64,000 nt of DNA, from NCBI GenBank assembly GCA_029706075.1, contig JAINUG010000309.1:170001-234000 (forward strand), given 5' to 3'. The notes below the pieces were generated by a model. That model was not told where the DNA came from. It did no database searches and was given only the letters and a program-made list of their open reading frames with translations. Positions 35,336 through 47,814 of the stretch are shown here, one piece after another. This stretch comes from Aldrovandia affinis (lineage: Eukaryota > Chordata > Actinopteri > Notacanthiformes > Halosauridae). The position numbers and the translations under genes are program-made. Positions within the stretch are counted from its first letter, which is position 1; every line of letters starts with the position of its first letter.

Positions 35336-36726
35336 ATAAAAATGGAATGTAAACCAGCCATATATGAATTTATCATTTCTGGCATCAAGTCAGACAGGAG
35401 GAGTAAATTAAGACGTGTCTGGTTTGAAGAAATGAGTTGATTACTTACCGCAAACGGCACCTCGAATCGCTGTTCTGCATATTAGCTTTGAGTTTGATTT
35501 AATGTATATACTGTAGGAATTCCATTTTCTGAGCCTTGGAATGAAAAAGGTAGTTTTGCAATGCGGCCTGCAGGTGGCAGTGTTTCCCTGCCGTGTGCCG
35601 CTGTAGCTCTGGGCTGAACGCTCTCTCTCCAGCTGTTAACGGCGCATGCGTCCGTAGGTGGAGTTCCCTGAAGGCCCAGCAGGTGTGCGGGAAGAGGCGA
35701 GTTTCGCATTAAAATGAGTCTTTCTGTCCGCAAGCATCTCGTTCTGACTCCAAACGATATAGACACTGATCTGGGGGGGGGGGATCCACCTCAATCTGCA
35801 TCCCCCCCCCACCTCCCAGAACTCCTTATATAATTAATTCTGTGTTTTTTTTAATGGCACAGTAGATATGATTGTGTGTATTTCTGCAGATTGTGCTGTG
35901 GTTCTAGGTTGGCGTTGTTTAGGCTACATTAGTTGTACACGGGGGAGACTCACCTCTCAACCACCACTAATGTGTGGCCCCCACCTGGGCGATGCTACAG
36001 CAGCCACTTTGAGCCAGAGCGCCCACCACACCCCACCGAACGCAGTTGGGCCGGTCCCATCGGTTATGGGCCGGGAGAATAAACAGCGTCTTTTAAAAAA
36101 TAAAATAATAATACTTCTGTTGCCGTCACTGAATAGTACCCTCTCATTGCTTATACCAGCCTAATGGGCTTAAAATGCAATATGTGGAGCACACATCTGC
36201 TGTAATCTCATTTCGGGCTCCGTAACAACATACTGCTATCAGCCCACAATAGAATTACGCACAGCGCAGCCTAGTGCAGCAAACTGCAGCTGGAAACATC
36301 CTGCTCATGATGAGCCCTGACTATTATCCGCTATACCGTATCCAATCGCCAGCGCGATCATTTACGCGGGACAGCGCCTGAGAAATGGCCTCTTTAAGGA
36401 CCAAGCGCACAGCAGCAGATGGAACACACGCATGCATCAATGCTTTAGCTGTAACCCACTTTTCTTGGGGGAAGGGAGATGTTTCGCAAATATTGAGAGT
36501 GCAAACTCTTGCAAGACGTGCAGGGAAATGCGATTTGTGCTCCGGTTTCCAAACTTCATGGGTCGGGCTGTGAGTTTTATTGTAATTTTATTAGCGGAGT
36601 GATTGGTCTCAGCACAGACCGGTTTAATCCACACTGAACGCTAACGCTAGCTGCACTTAAATCCTCACCAGGTGGCAGAGAAAACGCTGATTCATAAAAC
36701 TCTGTATAAATCAAAAGGCACTTTGT
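35336..36726. other. Unique DNA with CTCF-like motifs
   Basis: CCTGCAGGTGGCAG (from about 35,567) and TCACCAGGTGGCAG (from about 36,665) fit the CTCF core. A G-run lies at 35,774 and a dispersed repeat at 35,925. No gene. Confidence 0.4.
35925..36080 (+). repeat. Fragment of a fish dispersed repeat
   Basis: CCCCCACCTGGGCGATGCTA, CAGCAGCCACTTTGAGCCAG and CGCCCACCACACCCCACCGA are related to the repeat at 3.9-4.1 kb. Confidence 0.5.
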
Positions 36727-37112
36727 GGGGGTGGGGGCTCGGATAGCGTAGCGGTCTAACGCACTCGCATTGACTGGTGCTTTGGGAGTGTGAGCTGCCT
36801 ATCGCGGGCATGGTTCGAAACTCGACTGTGCTCTCCTGGTCGTCAGCCCCGATTGGGGGTGGCATCTGGCTGTCCGCCCCAGCGGGAGGGGGGAGGGTGA
36901 GTCGGCACGAACTCGCCGAGAAGCAGGAAGGGTGTCTCCAGAAGGTAGCGGGGGCGAGTTCCGTCTCGGAGGAGGTGGATCATCGCTGGCCTCTGGGAAT
37001 TAGCTTGCCGTGGCGATAGGTGGCGAATTTGTGAGAGAGGGCGAATCGAAATACATACATCAATCGGACATAATTGGCCACTAAATTGGGAAAAATCTGA
37101 AAAAAACTTTAA
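36727..37112 (+). mobile_element. SINE family B, full length
   Basis: Head GGATAGCGTAGCGGTCTAAC, B-box GGTTCGAAACTCG, body with GGTGGCATCTGGCTGTCC, and tail TAATTGGCCACTAAATTGGG with an A-rich end. Confidence 0.8.
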
Positions 37113-37929
37113 AAAAAGAAATCCTGCAGATCTGCTAACTAATATTTCTGTGGCTTCCTCTCTGCTCACACTTTTGTGATATATGTACGCACCATCCTGG
37201 CACCATTATTCAACTTCACCTGAATCAGCAACTGTGCAGGGCTGAAAGTATTACAAAGATGCCATACTTTATTAATGAATTAACAACATAATGGAATCGT
37301 GATGATTTCTGTTTTGAAGAACATGACTATTTTAAACTGAGGACATTAAATCATAATGATATATGCAGTTAATTAATTAAAGGGATGCCATGTATTAATT
37401 TAGCACGTTAGCTTAAAATAAGTCCTCTACGAAAACCTGCTTTTCATTAAAATGCCTCGGTGAGGCTCTATTCTGTTCAGTCATAATTAATCGGAATGAT
37501 ATTTGCTCCAATTAAAAAGAACCGTTTGGGATACTGTACAGGTTGCGATGCCGAGTACCTAACAGGTAAACACAAGTGGCCATAACTCACCTTTAAAGAG
37601 GCAGGCAGGTGTGTGTGACACAGGGACACACCTGTACATCCAACGAGCCCCAAATCACCTGCACACCTTTACCTGTTCCTCCGCCACTCCTGCTGCCTTT
37701 CCTCTGGTCTGGGAATGTTTCTGTTTCCCATTGAGATAAAGAATCTAATATTCATGGAGAATATTAAGTGATAATTTCAGACAGTGATGCAGGAACATAT
37801 GCACTGCTCCTGTTTGATACTCTGTAAGATAATGCTATGCTAACCTACAGTGATTCACTCACGTACAATTACAACAACAAAGCTGTCAACTTGAGAGGTC
37901 ACAAAGAGTGAGATTTGACTCTTTAAAAA
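37113..37929. other. AT-rich unique DNA, candidate conserved noncoding element
   Basis: Between 37,200 and 37,560 there are repeated homeodomain-type words (TTAATTAATTAAAG, CATAATTAATCGG, CCAATTAAAAAG) and no simple repeat. This texture is common in developmental enhancers but conservation cannot be read from one sequence. Confidence 0.3.
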
Positions 37930-38120
37930 AAAATATATATATTTATGGGGGGTGGTTTTTGCAAATTTTTTCCCAATCTGGCAGCCAATTGGAGTTCGCC
38001 ACTGCAACTCTGGGACCGGCAGAGACAAAGACGCCAAACCACCTCCTTCCAGACGGAACTCACCAAGCAGTCGACCGTAACTTCGACACACACACAGTGT
38101 CGCATTTGAACGGAATGAAC
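37930..38120 (-). mobile_element. SINE family A, truncated
   Basis: Minus-strand copy with only the tail side: GCAGCCAATTGGAGTTCGCC, GGGACCGGCAGAGACAAAG and CAGTCGACCGTAACT. It stops before the GC-rich body. Confidence 0.6.
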
Positions 38121-38139
38121 TCATACATTTACATTTAGG

Positions 38140-38290
38140 CATTTAGCAGGCTGTGATTGGCTGTGCGGCCCAGGACTGTCTCTCTGCTTCGGGAGGCTGT
38201 GACCCAGGACAGCTCTCTGCTTCGGGACGCTGTGATTGGCTGTGCGGCCCAGGACTGGCTCTCTGCTTCGGGATGCTGTGATTGGCTGTG
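38140..38290 (+). repeat. Short tandem array, GCTGTGATTGGCTGTGCGG
   Basis: GCTGTGATTGGCTGTG and CTCTCTGCTTCGGGA alternate about three times, one copy lacking the middle. Confidence 0.85.
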
Positions 38291-38403
38291 TGAGAACTGA
38301 TCACAGCGCTGGCTCATGGCCGTCTGCTTTGGAGCCCAAACGCAGATCTGCTATCTGGAAGACACAGAGAAACACCATTCAATAGCAACAGGCATGAATG
38401 AGC

Positions 38404-38621
38404 ATTACTCTCTCTCTTCTCTCTCTCTCAACCTGTCTCTCTCTGCAGCCCAAGCACCCTCTCCTCTCTCTCTCCCCTCTCTCTCTCTCCCCCTCCTCTC
38501 TCTCTCTCTCTCTCTCAACCTCTCTCTCTCTCTCACCCTCTCTCTCTCTCCCCTCCTCTCTCTCTCTCTCCCTCTCCCTCTCTCTCTCTCTCTCCCCCTC
38601 TCTCTCTCTCTCTCTCTCCTC

Positions 38622-38654
<33 letters not shown>

Positions 38655-38757
38655 TCTCTCTCCCTCCTCTCTCTCTCTCTCACCCTCTCTCTCTCTTCTC
38701 TCTCACCCTGCCTCTCTCTCTCCCTCTCTCTCTCTCCCTCTCTCTCTCTCTCTCTCA
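38404..38757 (+). repeat. CT polypyrimidine tract
   Basis: About 350 bp of CT repeats with CAACCTC, CACCCTC and CCCCTC interruptions. Confidence 0.95.
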
Positions 38758-39654
38758 ATGGAGCTGGAGAGAGCCCCAACATCCAACCACTACCCCTGCT
38801 AACCAGCACAGGAGCAGGATGGGCAGAAGCCGTGATGATGTCACGGTGCCAGTGGAAGGTTGCGTGTTAAAGGCGTGTGAGAGTTCAGAGGGAATAAAGA
38901 GCCACGCTCTGCACCTCTCACCCACTCCCCTGAGCCTTTGTTTTATTATCATTAACAAGCTGATGTCACGGACGCTAACACAACAATAAACAAACGGACA
39001 GAACCAGAGAGAGAGGGGAGCTTTGGACTGTATCCAAGGCGACTATCGCCTGGCGACGTGAAGATGCACCTCCTCCAGGAAGGCCTCATCAGGCCTGCTG
39101 TGTAAAGCCAGAAATCCACAGAAAAGCCGTCCCGTCTGGAGAAGACCGGAGCGTGCCAGCACCAAGCATGGACACAGAACTGCTGTCAGATCAGAGCACT
39201 GGGACGCGAGGAGGCAAATCTCCACCGAACAACGGAAAACAATGAAATGGAGGAAAAGAAGAACAATAGAAAAGAGGGTGGTGACTTAAGAGAACAAAGA
39301 GAGGAAAAAGGCGAAGGTTTGTCCGCTGAGCCCCTCCTGGCTCTGAAAGGCTTATTGATCATTTCGTTCAGCGCCGGAAAGCTCCTGTGTGTCTCCCATC
39401 AGGGAGCAGGATGCAGGTTCTCCACACAAAAGACGTCTGTTTGAGAGCGGGCCAGAGAACCAGAGCAGCGGTGAGTTCTGTTCCCCGTCGGGAAGAGAAA
39501 CACGACCTCGCGAATCTGGCCGTAACCTTCGAGTGTTTAAATCCAAATCAAAACTTTGGGTCTTTGGGTCCCGTTGCACTGAAGGTCACCGTTTTGGAGC
39601 TGGTCTCCAGACGTCCTCTCTCTGACGCGACTCTGAGTGTTTACAGAAAAAGAT
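38758..39654. other. No gene seen
   Basis: Unique DNA with frames of 60-136 codons on both strands, none recognisable. Confidence 0.45.
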
Positions 39655-39925
39655 GGCCTCCCGGGTGGTGTAGACGGAACTCACCGACCCCCTTTCTGGA
39701 GACACCCTTAGGTGCTTCACAGCGAGTTTGTGCCGACCACCCTCCCCCCCTGCTCAGGAGCGGACAGCCAAACGCCCCCGGCCCCGATCGGGGCTGACAA
39801 CCAGGGTCGATCTGGCACAGACGGGTTTCAAACCACAACCCTGACAGGCAGCGCACACTCGTACAGGACCAGCCAAGATACGGGTGCGTTACACCGCTAC
39901 GCTATCTGCCAGCCCTGGGTTTCCT
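39655..39925. mobile_element. Chimeric SINE: family A head stub fused to inverted family B
   Basis: A short plus-strand family A head (GCCTCCCGGGTGGTGTAGA) is followed directly by minus-strand family B from its middle to its head, ending GCTACGCTATCTGCCAGCCC. Confidence 0.65.
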
Positions 39926-40184
39926 TTATATTGACAGCTACCTGAATATAATAACATCAAAGTGAAAAATGCATTTTATGAAAAAAGTTCACAAAAGGAT
40001 TTTGCAAGATATAAATCAGTGCTAAAAACCCATCACAGAACAGAAGGATAAGGTTATCTCACAGGCAGCTTCACCAGGCAGCTGATGTAACCCTTAAATC
40101 CTGTTACCAGGCAGCTGATGTAACCCTTAAATCCTGTCACATCTCACTTTTCAAAGCCTGGGCCAAACTGCTATAAAGTTAGTG

Positions 40185-40372
40185 CCCACTGCGACCGGGG
40201 TTCGATTCCACTGGCCGCGCCAGAGTCGGCTCTAGGGGAGTGCCACTAGGGGGCGGCGATTGGCTGTCAGCTCACAATACGAGGGGGGGATTGACATGAA
40301 AAGAGAGGGTGTAATTGGCTACTAAAATCGGAGAAAATGGGGAAAAATCTGAAACAAAACAAAAACAAAGTT
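40185..40372 (+). mobile_element. SINE family A, head and middle deleted
   Basis: It starts CACTGCGACCGGGGTTCGAT, keeps GCCACTAGGGGGCGGCGA, then jumps to CAGCTCACAATACGAGG and the tail TAATTGGCTACTAAAATCGG. Confidence 0.7.
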
Positions 40373-40547
40373 AGTGGAGCGGACAGCAGAGTCTGTGTGA
40401 TCCCCCCCAGAAACCCTGACCAGTGGGAGAGGGACGCCCCACACGCCCCCATCCTGACAGGGCCTTGCCAACACGTCCAGCGCTTAGCAACAGCCAATCA
40501 GAGAACGAGTGAGTGAGGGAATGCTGGTCCAGAGTATGTTTAAAATT

Positions 40548-40735
40548 GTACATTTAGCAGATGCTCTTATCCAGAACGACTTGCACAGTGAGTGCATTTA
40601 AACATGGCGAGGACAGTCACAGCTAGCACAGAGAGCTCAGCAAAGTGAAGTTACAATTGACATCTTTCTGTTATTTGGCAGACTCCTGTGATCCAGGCTT
40701 TTATCCAGAGCCACTTATGAGAGTGCATCAACATG
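40548..40735. repeat. Two fragments of the TTATCCAGAGCG-type repeat
   Basis: ATTTAGCAGATGCTCTTATC with CTTGCACAGTGAGTGCATTT, then CAGGCTTTTATCCAGAGCCA with GAGAGTGCATCAACATG, are diverged copies in tandem. Confidence 0.5.
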
Positions 40736-40867
40736 GATAGAGGCCATCGCTAGAGCTATTGAACAGCAAGAAGACTACAGCCTCATCTTCTAGAGCTATC
40801 GAACAGAGAGACTACACCCTCATAGTTTTTATCCAGAGATTCCAAGGGGCAGTACTCCGGGCAGCAA

Positions 40868-41235
40868 CGCACTGTATCTTGGCTGGTCCGATACAGTGTG
40901 CGCTGCCTGTCAGGGACGCGGTTCTAAACCCGTCTCCACCAGACTGGCCCTGATTGTCAGCCCCGATCAGGGGTGGCGTTTGGCTGTCTGCCCCAGGGGG
41001 GAGGGTGAGCCGGCTCGGGTCCGCCGTGAAGCACGTAAGGGAGTCTCCAGAACGTGGGTGGGGGCAATTTCTGTCTCGAAGGAAGTGGAGTTCGCTGCCC
41101 TCTGAGAATTATCTTGCCTCGTAGAGATGAGCGGCAGACTCATGTGGGGAGGGCAAATCTAAATAATTAGAGGGTGTAATTGGCGCCACTAAATTGGGAG
41201 AAAAATGAGAGAGAATCTGAAACAAAAATAAATTA
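40868..41235 (+). mobile_element. SINE family B, near full length
   Basis: B-box GCGGTTCTAAACCCG, body GGGGTGGCGTTTGGCTGTC and tail AATTGGCGCCACTAAATTGG with an A-rich end. The start of the head is eroded. Confidence 0.8.
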
Positions 41236-41609
41236 AAACACAGCCACATGGACTGCAGTGCAGTGGGCGCAGAGACACAGCGTTGGGATGAATCACGCTG
41301 CAGCAGAAACATAAATGATCTGTAAATGAAAAAACACTGCCTGACTAAAGACATGATGTGTTCTGCAGACAGAAATTGAAAGGTGTAACTCTGGGAGTCT
41401 GAAGAGGCTGAAGCAGGCTAAACTCAAAGCAGGTTTAGTTCCTGATGGAAAGGCTTTTGGGCCAAAATGTTGTTTCAATAAAGCAAAGAGTTTAGAACTG
41501 CTAGTGTCAGTACTGATACATCACAAATAAATAAATACAAAATAAATATGAAAATTAAAACAACATCACATTTATAAATACCGTATGGCCTTTAAAAAAT
41601 AAAATAATA

Positions 41610-41948
41610 GTTTTTTCTGATTTTCTCCCATTTTCTCCCAATTTGGTAGCCAATCCGTCCCTCGTAGTTTGCTGCCGTAACCCTGAGGCCGGCAGTGACG
41701 AAGGCGAAGCATCGTCTCCTCTGAGCCGTAACTCGCCAAGCCGATGACTGTAACTCCAGCACCCAGAGCCACTCCTATACGCAGCGAACATCCTGTCGGC
41801 TTCCCTCCCCCCTCCCTGGGGCGGACAGCCAAATGCCGCCCCCTAGTGGCATTCCCGGCCAGAGCCGATACTGGCGGGACGGGGAATCGAACCCCGGTCT
41901 CTGTGGCCAGCGTCAGACGTTGAAACCGCTAGACCACGCGGGAGGCCA
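41610..41948 (-). mobile_element. SINE family A, full length
   Basis: Minus-strand copy; on the plus strand the tail is TTTTCTCCCAATTTGGTAGC, the body GCCGCCCCCTAGTGGCA, the B box GGGAATCGAACCCC and the head GCTAGACCACGCGGGAGG. Confidence 0.8.
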
Positions 41949-42513
41949 TCATATGTCCTTTTAATGAAGACTGAAGTAGGTTTGTTCCAAGTTCCTTATA
42001 AGAATGGTGCTTAAAAGTAATAAGTGATTTCTGTATGTAGTGTAGCTCTTTAGCAGTGTTGCAGTTGTTGCTGTGGGTCTGATCTGTGATTAAAGATGGA
42101 GGCCCTTCAGAGAGAGGCGCTGATGACGGAATAAAGAAAGGTCATTAAGGTCAGTCTTTCTCAGAAGACGGCTCGAGATCCTGCCGTCCTCACCAAGTGG
42201 GGAAGGCCATTCCACCACAAACACATTCACATATCACCTGAGTCAACTTCACAAACACAGCATGCTGAATTCACATATCACCTGAGTCAACTTCACAAAC
42301 ACAGCTTGCACACAAAAAACTAAAACCTGCATTTAATTGTGGGTTAAAGTTTAAGGACAAATGCTGGAGTGTTGGAACCAGGCCTTATACTTACAGAATG
42401 AACAAACCCGCTTTGCGTTGTGTGTTCATCAATGGTGCTGGAATTAATTTCAAGGTGGTTTAATACAATTCATCATACAAGCAACAAGACACATACATTG
42501 GAGCCTAACCCTA

Positions 42514-42516
<3 letters not shown>
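41949..42516. other. No gene seen
   Basis: CACATATCACCTGAGTCAAC with CTTCACAAACACAGC occurs twice in tandem near 42,230-42,305. Confidence 0.5.
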
Positions 42517-42561
<45 letters not shown>

Positions 42562-42632
42562 TGTGAGTGTGTGTGTGTGAGTGAGTGTGTGAGTGTGTAA
42601 GTGTGTGTGTGTGTGTGTGAGTGAGTGTGTGT

Positions 42633-42679
<47 letters not shown>

Positions 42680-42735
42680 TGCGTGAGTGCGTGAGTGTAT
42701 ATGAGTGTGTATATGAGTGTGTGAGTGAGTGATTA
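42517..42735 (+). repeat. GT microsatellite with GAGT variants
   Basis: GT repeat ending in GAGTGAGTGATT. Confidence 0.95.
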
Positions 42736-43455
42736 ATAAACCAGTAGTGTCTTGCCCCTTTGCTCCTGCTGCTATCTTGCTCCACAGGCGGCAGAAACCT
42801 TCTCTCCTCCAGATCTCCGTTTCTCCTTCCCGCTAAACCGAGTTTCCACCTGTGAGCAGAGCGGAAACATTCACCGTGTGGGAGGCTGACAGTCAAGCAC
42901 TTTGTAGTGAGGATTCTGAATTTTCTACATCACTTCAGTGAACGGTAAACTTAAAGGTGCCGTAGAGTATCTGTAGACTGGGTCTTTAAAAGCACAGTGA
43001 GCAACGCCTGCCAAACTGGTACCTGCATCGCAATAAACATAAACAGCTGTTTTATTCACAACCACATTTCTGAGGAAATCCATATGTGAGGAGTTATGAC
43101 GGATGGTTTGTGAACCAAACGGCAAGTCATCCCCAAAGGGTGGCCTTTAGTTTTCCTCTTCCAGCAAAATACTGAACGTATATAGCACTGCAATATCAAA
43201 GCTTTTGATTGGTCCACTGACTATGATATTGATCATTGATTGGTCCACTGATAATATTCTCTCCTGGAGATGTTCAGTATTTACAGTTTTCAGAGCGCTG
43301 GCGACACACGTTACTGAAATATTATGCACAATTTTCACAAAACTTCACGTTCTCTATCGTGTTTATACACATAATTTATCGCATGGCATGGCATTTTTCC
43401 AGCCTCTTTGAGGGAAACTTTAATCTGTAGGTAGCTGGTAAAGATTAAATTAATC
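42736..43455. other. No gene seen
   Basis: Unique DNA; GATTGGTCCACTGA occurs twice near 43,210-43,245. Confidence 0.5.
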
Positions 43456-43835
43456 ACAGGGTCTTGGACAGCGTAGCGGTCTAACGGACTCGCATTGACT
43501 GATGCGAGTGTGAGCTGCCTATTGCGGTTACGGTTCAAAACCTGACTGCATCAGACTGACCCGGCCAAGAGCCCCGATTGGGGGCAGCTTTTGTCTGTCC
43601 GCCCCAGGGGGAGGGGGGAGGTAAAGTCGGCACGAGCTCGCCGAGGAGCAGTAGGGCGTTCCGAAAGAGCAGGTGGGCTAAGTTCTGTCTCAGAGGAGGC
43701 GGATCTGGGATATTAGCTTGACCCGGAGAACAGGCAGCGGGCGTGAGGGGAGGGAGAATCTAAATAAATAGAGGGTTGAATTGATAAATTGGGAGAAACA
43801 AATATCAGAAACAAATTTTAAAAAGACAAATAATT
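43456..43835 (+). mobile_element. SINE family B, full length
   Basis: Head GGACAGCGTAGCGGTCTAAC, degraded B box GGTTCAAAACCTG, body GGGGGCAGCTTTTGTCTGTC, tail TTGAATTGATAAATTGGGAG. Confidence 0.75.
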
Positions 43836-45068
43836 ACAAAAATAATTAAAAAATGATCCTGCTTTCCCCCTCAGGTTTGTTGTGTTCATTTTTCATGCAC
43901 TTTTTTTCTGCATAAAAAGAAGACATGGAAGGAAACACTGCTAGTCCCTGTGGATAGGTGGATGTTCTCCTGGACTATCTGGACCAATCCAGAGCCAGCA
44001 GAGCTCCTCCAATCAGGATCTGAGGTCACTGCTGGGTGGAAACAGCACTAATCTCGGAATGGGCCAATGAGAGGTGGAGATCTAGGGGGCGTATCAGAAG
44101 CCCCGCCCCTGGGTCACCTCTAAATACGGACCAAACGAGAAGCCAGTGAACAAGCTAAAGCAGGCGCAGAATTTGAGCCAACTTTAACTAGAGTTTATTC
44201 CAACCCCCTGTGTCCATATAAAACACAGCAAGGCTCAATTTAAATATCATTATCTCAAATCCGTATAAGACGCTCACACACACTGTGTGTCTTGCAAAGT
44301 TTACTTTTATATCGCCACATTAAAATATCTTTTTTTTTTTTTAAAGTGGCAGTAAAATGTGAACTTTGATTGGTACCCAGAGTGTGGGAGCTGTCCTATC
44401 CTCTCCCAGCACCTGGGGGTGAATTTCACCAGATAAAATATCATAATCTCACCATGCGCTATATTAAAATACAGCAAACTGCTCATGCACATACTCTATC
44501 CTGAAATATCAAATCACCATAGCTCTGTAGTGGAATATGAAATCAGCATTAATTATTCAATTATCTAGCTACTGATTTCACCAATCAGGCGCATTGTCCG
44601 AAACAAACCCAGGCACGTCATTAAAATCCACCTCAAATGCATTTTCACATTTCACAATAATCTAACTGATCATGATCGCGTTGGTATGTCTGTGCCACCG
44701 TTCTCACCAACCTAGAGCCCATAACATGAACATTGATGGAGCTATCTATGTCAGCTAACCTAGCTGTTGAAAACCTAGACGGCTAGGATGAGCCACCCAG
44801 CAGCCCCCACCATCGTATCTCAAATATGTGTTTATTAAATACAACATATGCCTTTCTGTGGTTGCCGAGCAACACCTAGACCCACAAGAGGGATTTTATA
44901 TTGATATACTTTTATTCAGTAAAACTTTAAACAAAAGGGTTGTCTCTGAACGGCTCAAATACTGGATTCTGTTTTAAACATTCATGAGTCATCCTACGGG
45001 AGTACTGTACCTTACAGGAAAAAACTAATAAGAAAGATACAACTTTGAGGAGGACAAAGAGCCAGAGT
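43836..45068. other. No gene seen
   Basis: Unique AT-rich DNA with a T-run at 44,330. No recognisable frames. Confidence 0.5.
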
Positions 45069-45206
45069 GAGACACACACACTCACACACACTCACACACA
45101 CACGCACACACATGCACACACTCTCAAAACTAATAAGAAAGATCACACACTCACACACACACACACACAACTTTGAGGAGGACAAAGCACACAGCCAGCA
45201 CATGTG

Positions 45207-45298
<92 letters not shown>

Positions 45299-45312
45299 CA
45301 CACATGCACACA

Positions 45313-45350
<38 letters not shown>

Positions 45351-45420
45351 CACACACACACACGCACACACACGCACACACTCTCACACACACACGCATG
45401 CATGCACGCACACGTGTACA
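45069..45420 (+). repeat. CA microsatellite with an internal duplicated segment
   Basis: CA repeats are interrupted by AACTTTGAGGAGGACAAAG, which also occurs just to the left at 45,040, and by CTAATAAGAAAGAT (two copies). A local duplication is visible inside the tract. Confidence 0.9.
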
Positions 45421-45649
45421 TATTGTATCACTATAGGTGATAGTGACACTTATCACATGACAGACACTGTATTCCTCTGGCTGCTCTCAAGGAAAAGGAC
45501 AGCTTATCATTGCTCAAGTTCACATCCAGCACTACATATCTGGGGTCATTAGACTCTTGTGAATGACATAGGCGGAGCTGACAGAATAAACTGCATGTCT
45601 AAGTGCATTGGGCTTGAACCCTGTAAAGCTCATCCATTTTTCCATTATT

Positions 45650-46170
45650 CCATTTTAAGCATTTAGCAGACGCTCTTATCCAGAGCGACTTACAAGATGT
45701 GCATTAATACATGGTGAGAACAATCATAGTTCGCACAAGAGATCAGTGCAGTAATACAGCGATAGACATCATTGCAGGCAGCTGCGTACCATACCTGTAA
45801 CACAGGGAAGGAAAAGGTTAGTAATTTATTCATTTATTTATATATTTTTTTATTAAATGGAGTAAGCAGGGGTATATAGTGTTGGACAAATAGGCAGTGG
45901 TGGTGACAATTAGCTAGATGTTCAGAATTCAGTGGTAGTGGAAAAGGTGGGTTTTGAGTCTCTTGCAGAAGATCGCAAGTCCTTCATCCCAGTTCCTTCA
46001 CAAGTTCAGGTTGTGAGGGCCTGCCCTGTAAAACATGTTCAGGGCACCCAATCTCCCAAAACCGATTTATCACCGATGTGGTGGACGATACGATCCTCTC
46101 TCATGTTGGAGGACTGCCATTGACATTAGCGCTGAAATGAAAACCCTTCAGCGGTTGGGCTTGTGAAGGC
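45650..46170. repeat. Composite fish repeat with GCAGACGCTCTTATCCAGAG core
   Basis: It starts TTAGCAGACGCTCTTATCC, continues CTTACAAGATGTGCATTAAT and CATACCTGTAACACAGGGAA, and ends in a GGTGGGTTTTGAGTCTCTTG part. The first half is the reverse of segments in the 31.7-35.3 kb duplication. Confidence 0.6.
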
Positions 46171-46184
46171 GTGACCCAGAGCTG

Positions 46185-46455
46185 GGGACTCAAGTCATGA
46201 TTTTGATGACTTCAGACTTGACTTGCAAAAAATAAAACTACTTGAGACTTGACTTAGACTTGCATGTCTGTGACTTGGGACTAGACTTGGACTTGAGCTG
46301 GATGACTCGAGAGAGACTTGTTTTAAATGTGACTTGAGGACTTGACACCTGAAATTTGTGACTTGACCTGAACACGGTGACTTGGGACTTTACTTGAAAC
46401 TTGAAGGTTAAGACTTGAGACTTACTGATGACTTGCATAACAGCGCCTTGGTCAC
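46185..46455. repeat. GACTTG-rich dispersed fish repeat
   Basis: The segment is built of repeated GACTTG/CTTGAGACTTG words between GAGCTGGGGACTCAAGTCAT and GCGCCTTGGTCACAACGCTG. I recall a fish hAT-type MITE with this look. Its open frame is a product of the repeat. Confidence 0.55.
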
Positions 46456-47127
46456 AACGCTGACCTTAATGAAGATGTAACCTTGGAGACCTATATAATG
46501 CCAATATTTACAGAGGAGTCAGAGCTGCGCAGCTGCAGTGGGACACCGGACGGATGGACTCAGTTACATTCTTGGTTGGATTTTAATTGGACATGACATC
46601 AGAGCCAGTGGCTGGCACTCAAAACATGGCCTGAAAAGGTGAAAATGAAAGTTGTTTATGGTTTAAAATAAAAAAGCAGCCAGCTTAGCTTTGGATAAAT
46701 TATTTAGCGAACAAACTTAGCTGCGAGTTAAATTATTTTACAAGAAGCAGTGCATGCTGAGTTTAAGGCATTCAAGATTTAACCTAGATGGGCTGAATGC
46801 CCTATTCTCTTCATCATGTTTTCTTATGGGTTTATTTGCCTTATTTGCCTAAATAGATGCAGTTTTAACGCATGCCCTTAATTTACATTTCTGCTCGCTT
46901 CTTTGTAGTTTGCTTAATCAAACGTACTGCAGATGAACCAGAAAACGCACCCGATTTGAACTGTTTAATTCAGCAATACAATATTACTGCAGTACCATCC
47001 CCACGGTGAAATCCTGAACACAGTAACAGAGAGTTCATCAGGAGAACTTTAATACCCACGCAGATGGTATTTGTTACACTGTACTTCATTGTATTTATTA
47101 GTCTTGTTGCTATAAAACAGATTCAAG
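46456..47127. other. No gene seen
   Basis: Unique AT-rich DNA without a named repeat. Confidence 0.5.
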
Positions 47128-47360
47128 GGGCCTCCGATAGCGTAGCGGTCTAATGCACCCGCATTGGCTGGTCCTTTAAGAGTGTGAGCTGCCTATCACG
47201 GTCACGGTTTGAAACCCGACTGTACCTGACCGGTCCTGGTCATCAGCCCTGAGAGACGAGCAGTGGACCTGTGTGGGGAGGGCCAAAATAAATAGAGGGT
47301 GTAATTGGCCACTAAATTGGGAGAAAAATGAGGAAAAATCTGAAACAAATTGTAAAAGAA
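47128..47360 (+). mobile_element. SINE family B, body deleted
   Basis: Head CGATAGCGTAGCGGTCTAAT and B box GGTTTGAAACCCG are followed, after CATCAGCCCTGA, by the end of the body and the tail TAATTGGCCACTAAATTGGG. The GC-rich middle is gone. Confidence 0.7.
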
Positions 47361-47814
47361 AAAAGAAAGAGAGATTGAGATAATATGAACCAAAGTTGAG
47401 GCCAGAAAAGGCTTTTTATTTACGAGTCTGCTGGGGTGAGGGCGTCTGGGGTGAGAGCGCTCTGGAACACAGTTTCTGAAGAGGTCACCACGGTCTCTCC
47501 ACAGGGACGCACTGTGGAACAAGTTCAAAAGAAATGGTTTGATTTAAAAGTTGAACAAGAAAAGAACAAACAAATTTGGCCATGGATCAAGGGCGATGTT
47601 AAGTTCCGTCTTTAAATCTTCGAATTCTTCAAATTCTGCCTTCAGTGTGGATTCAAGTTCCAAAATGAATTGTCGTTATCAATGTGGGTTAATAATACTA
47701 TAAGAAGCTTATTAAAACAGAACACATGCCACTAATTAAACAGTCCTTTTATTACATTTTTTTGATGCTGCTAATCAGATCGAAATGGTAATTCTATTTA
47801 GAATTTATTTCAGA
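47361..47814. other. No gene seen
   Basis: Unique DNA between two SINEs. Confidence 0.5.
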
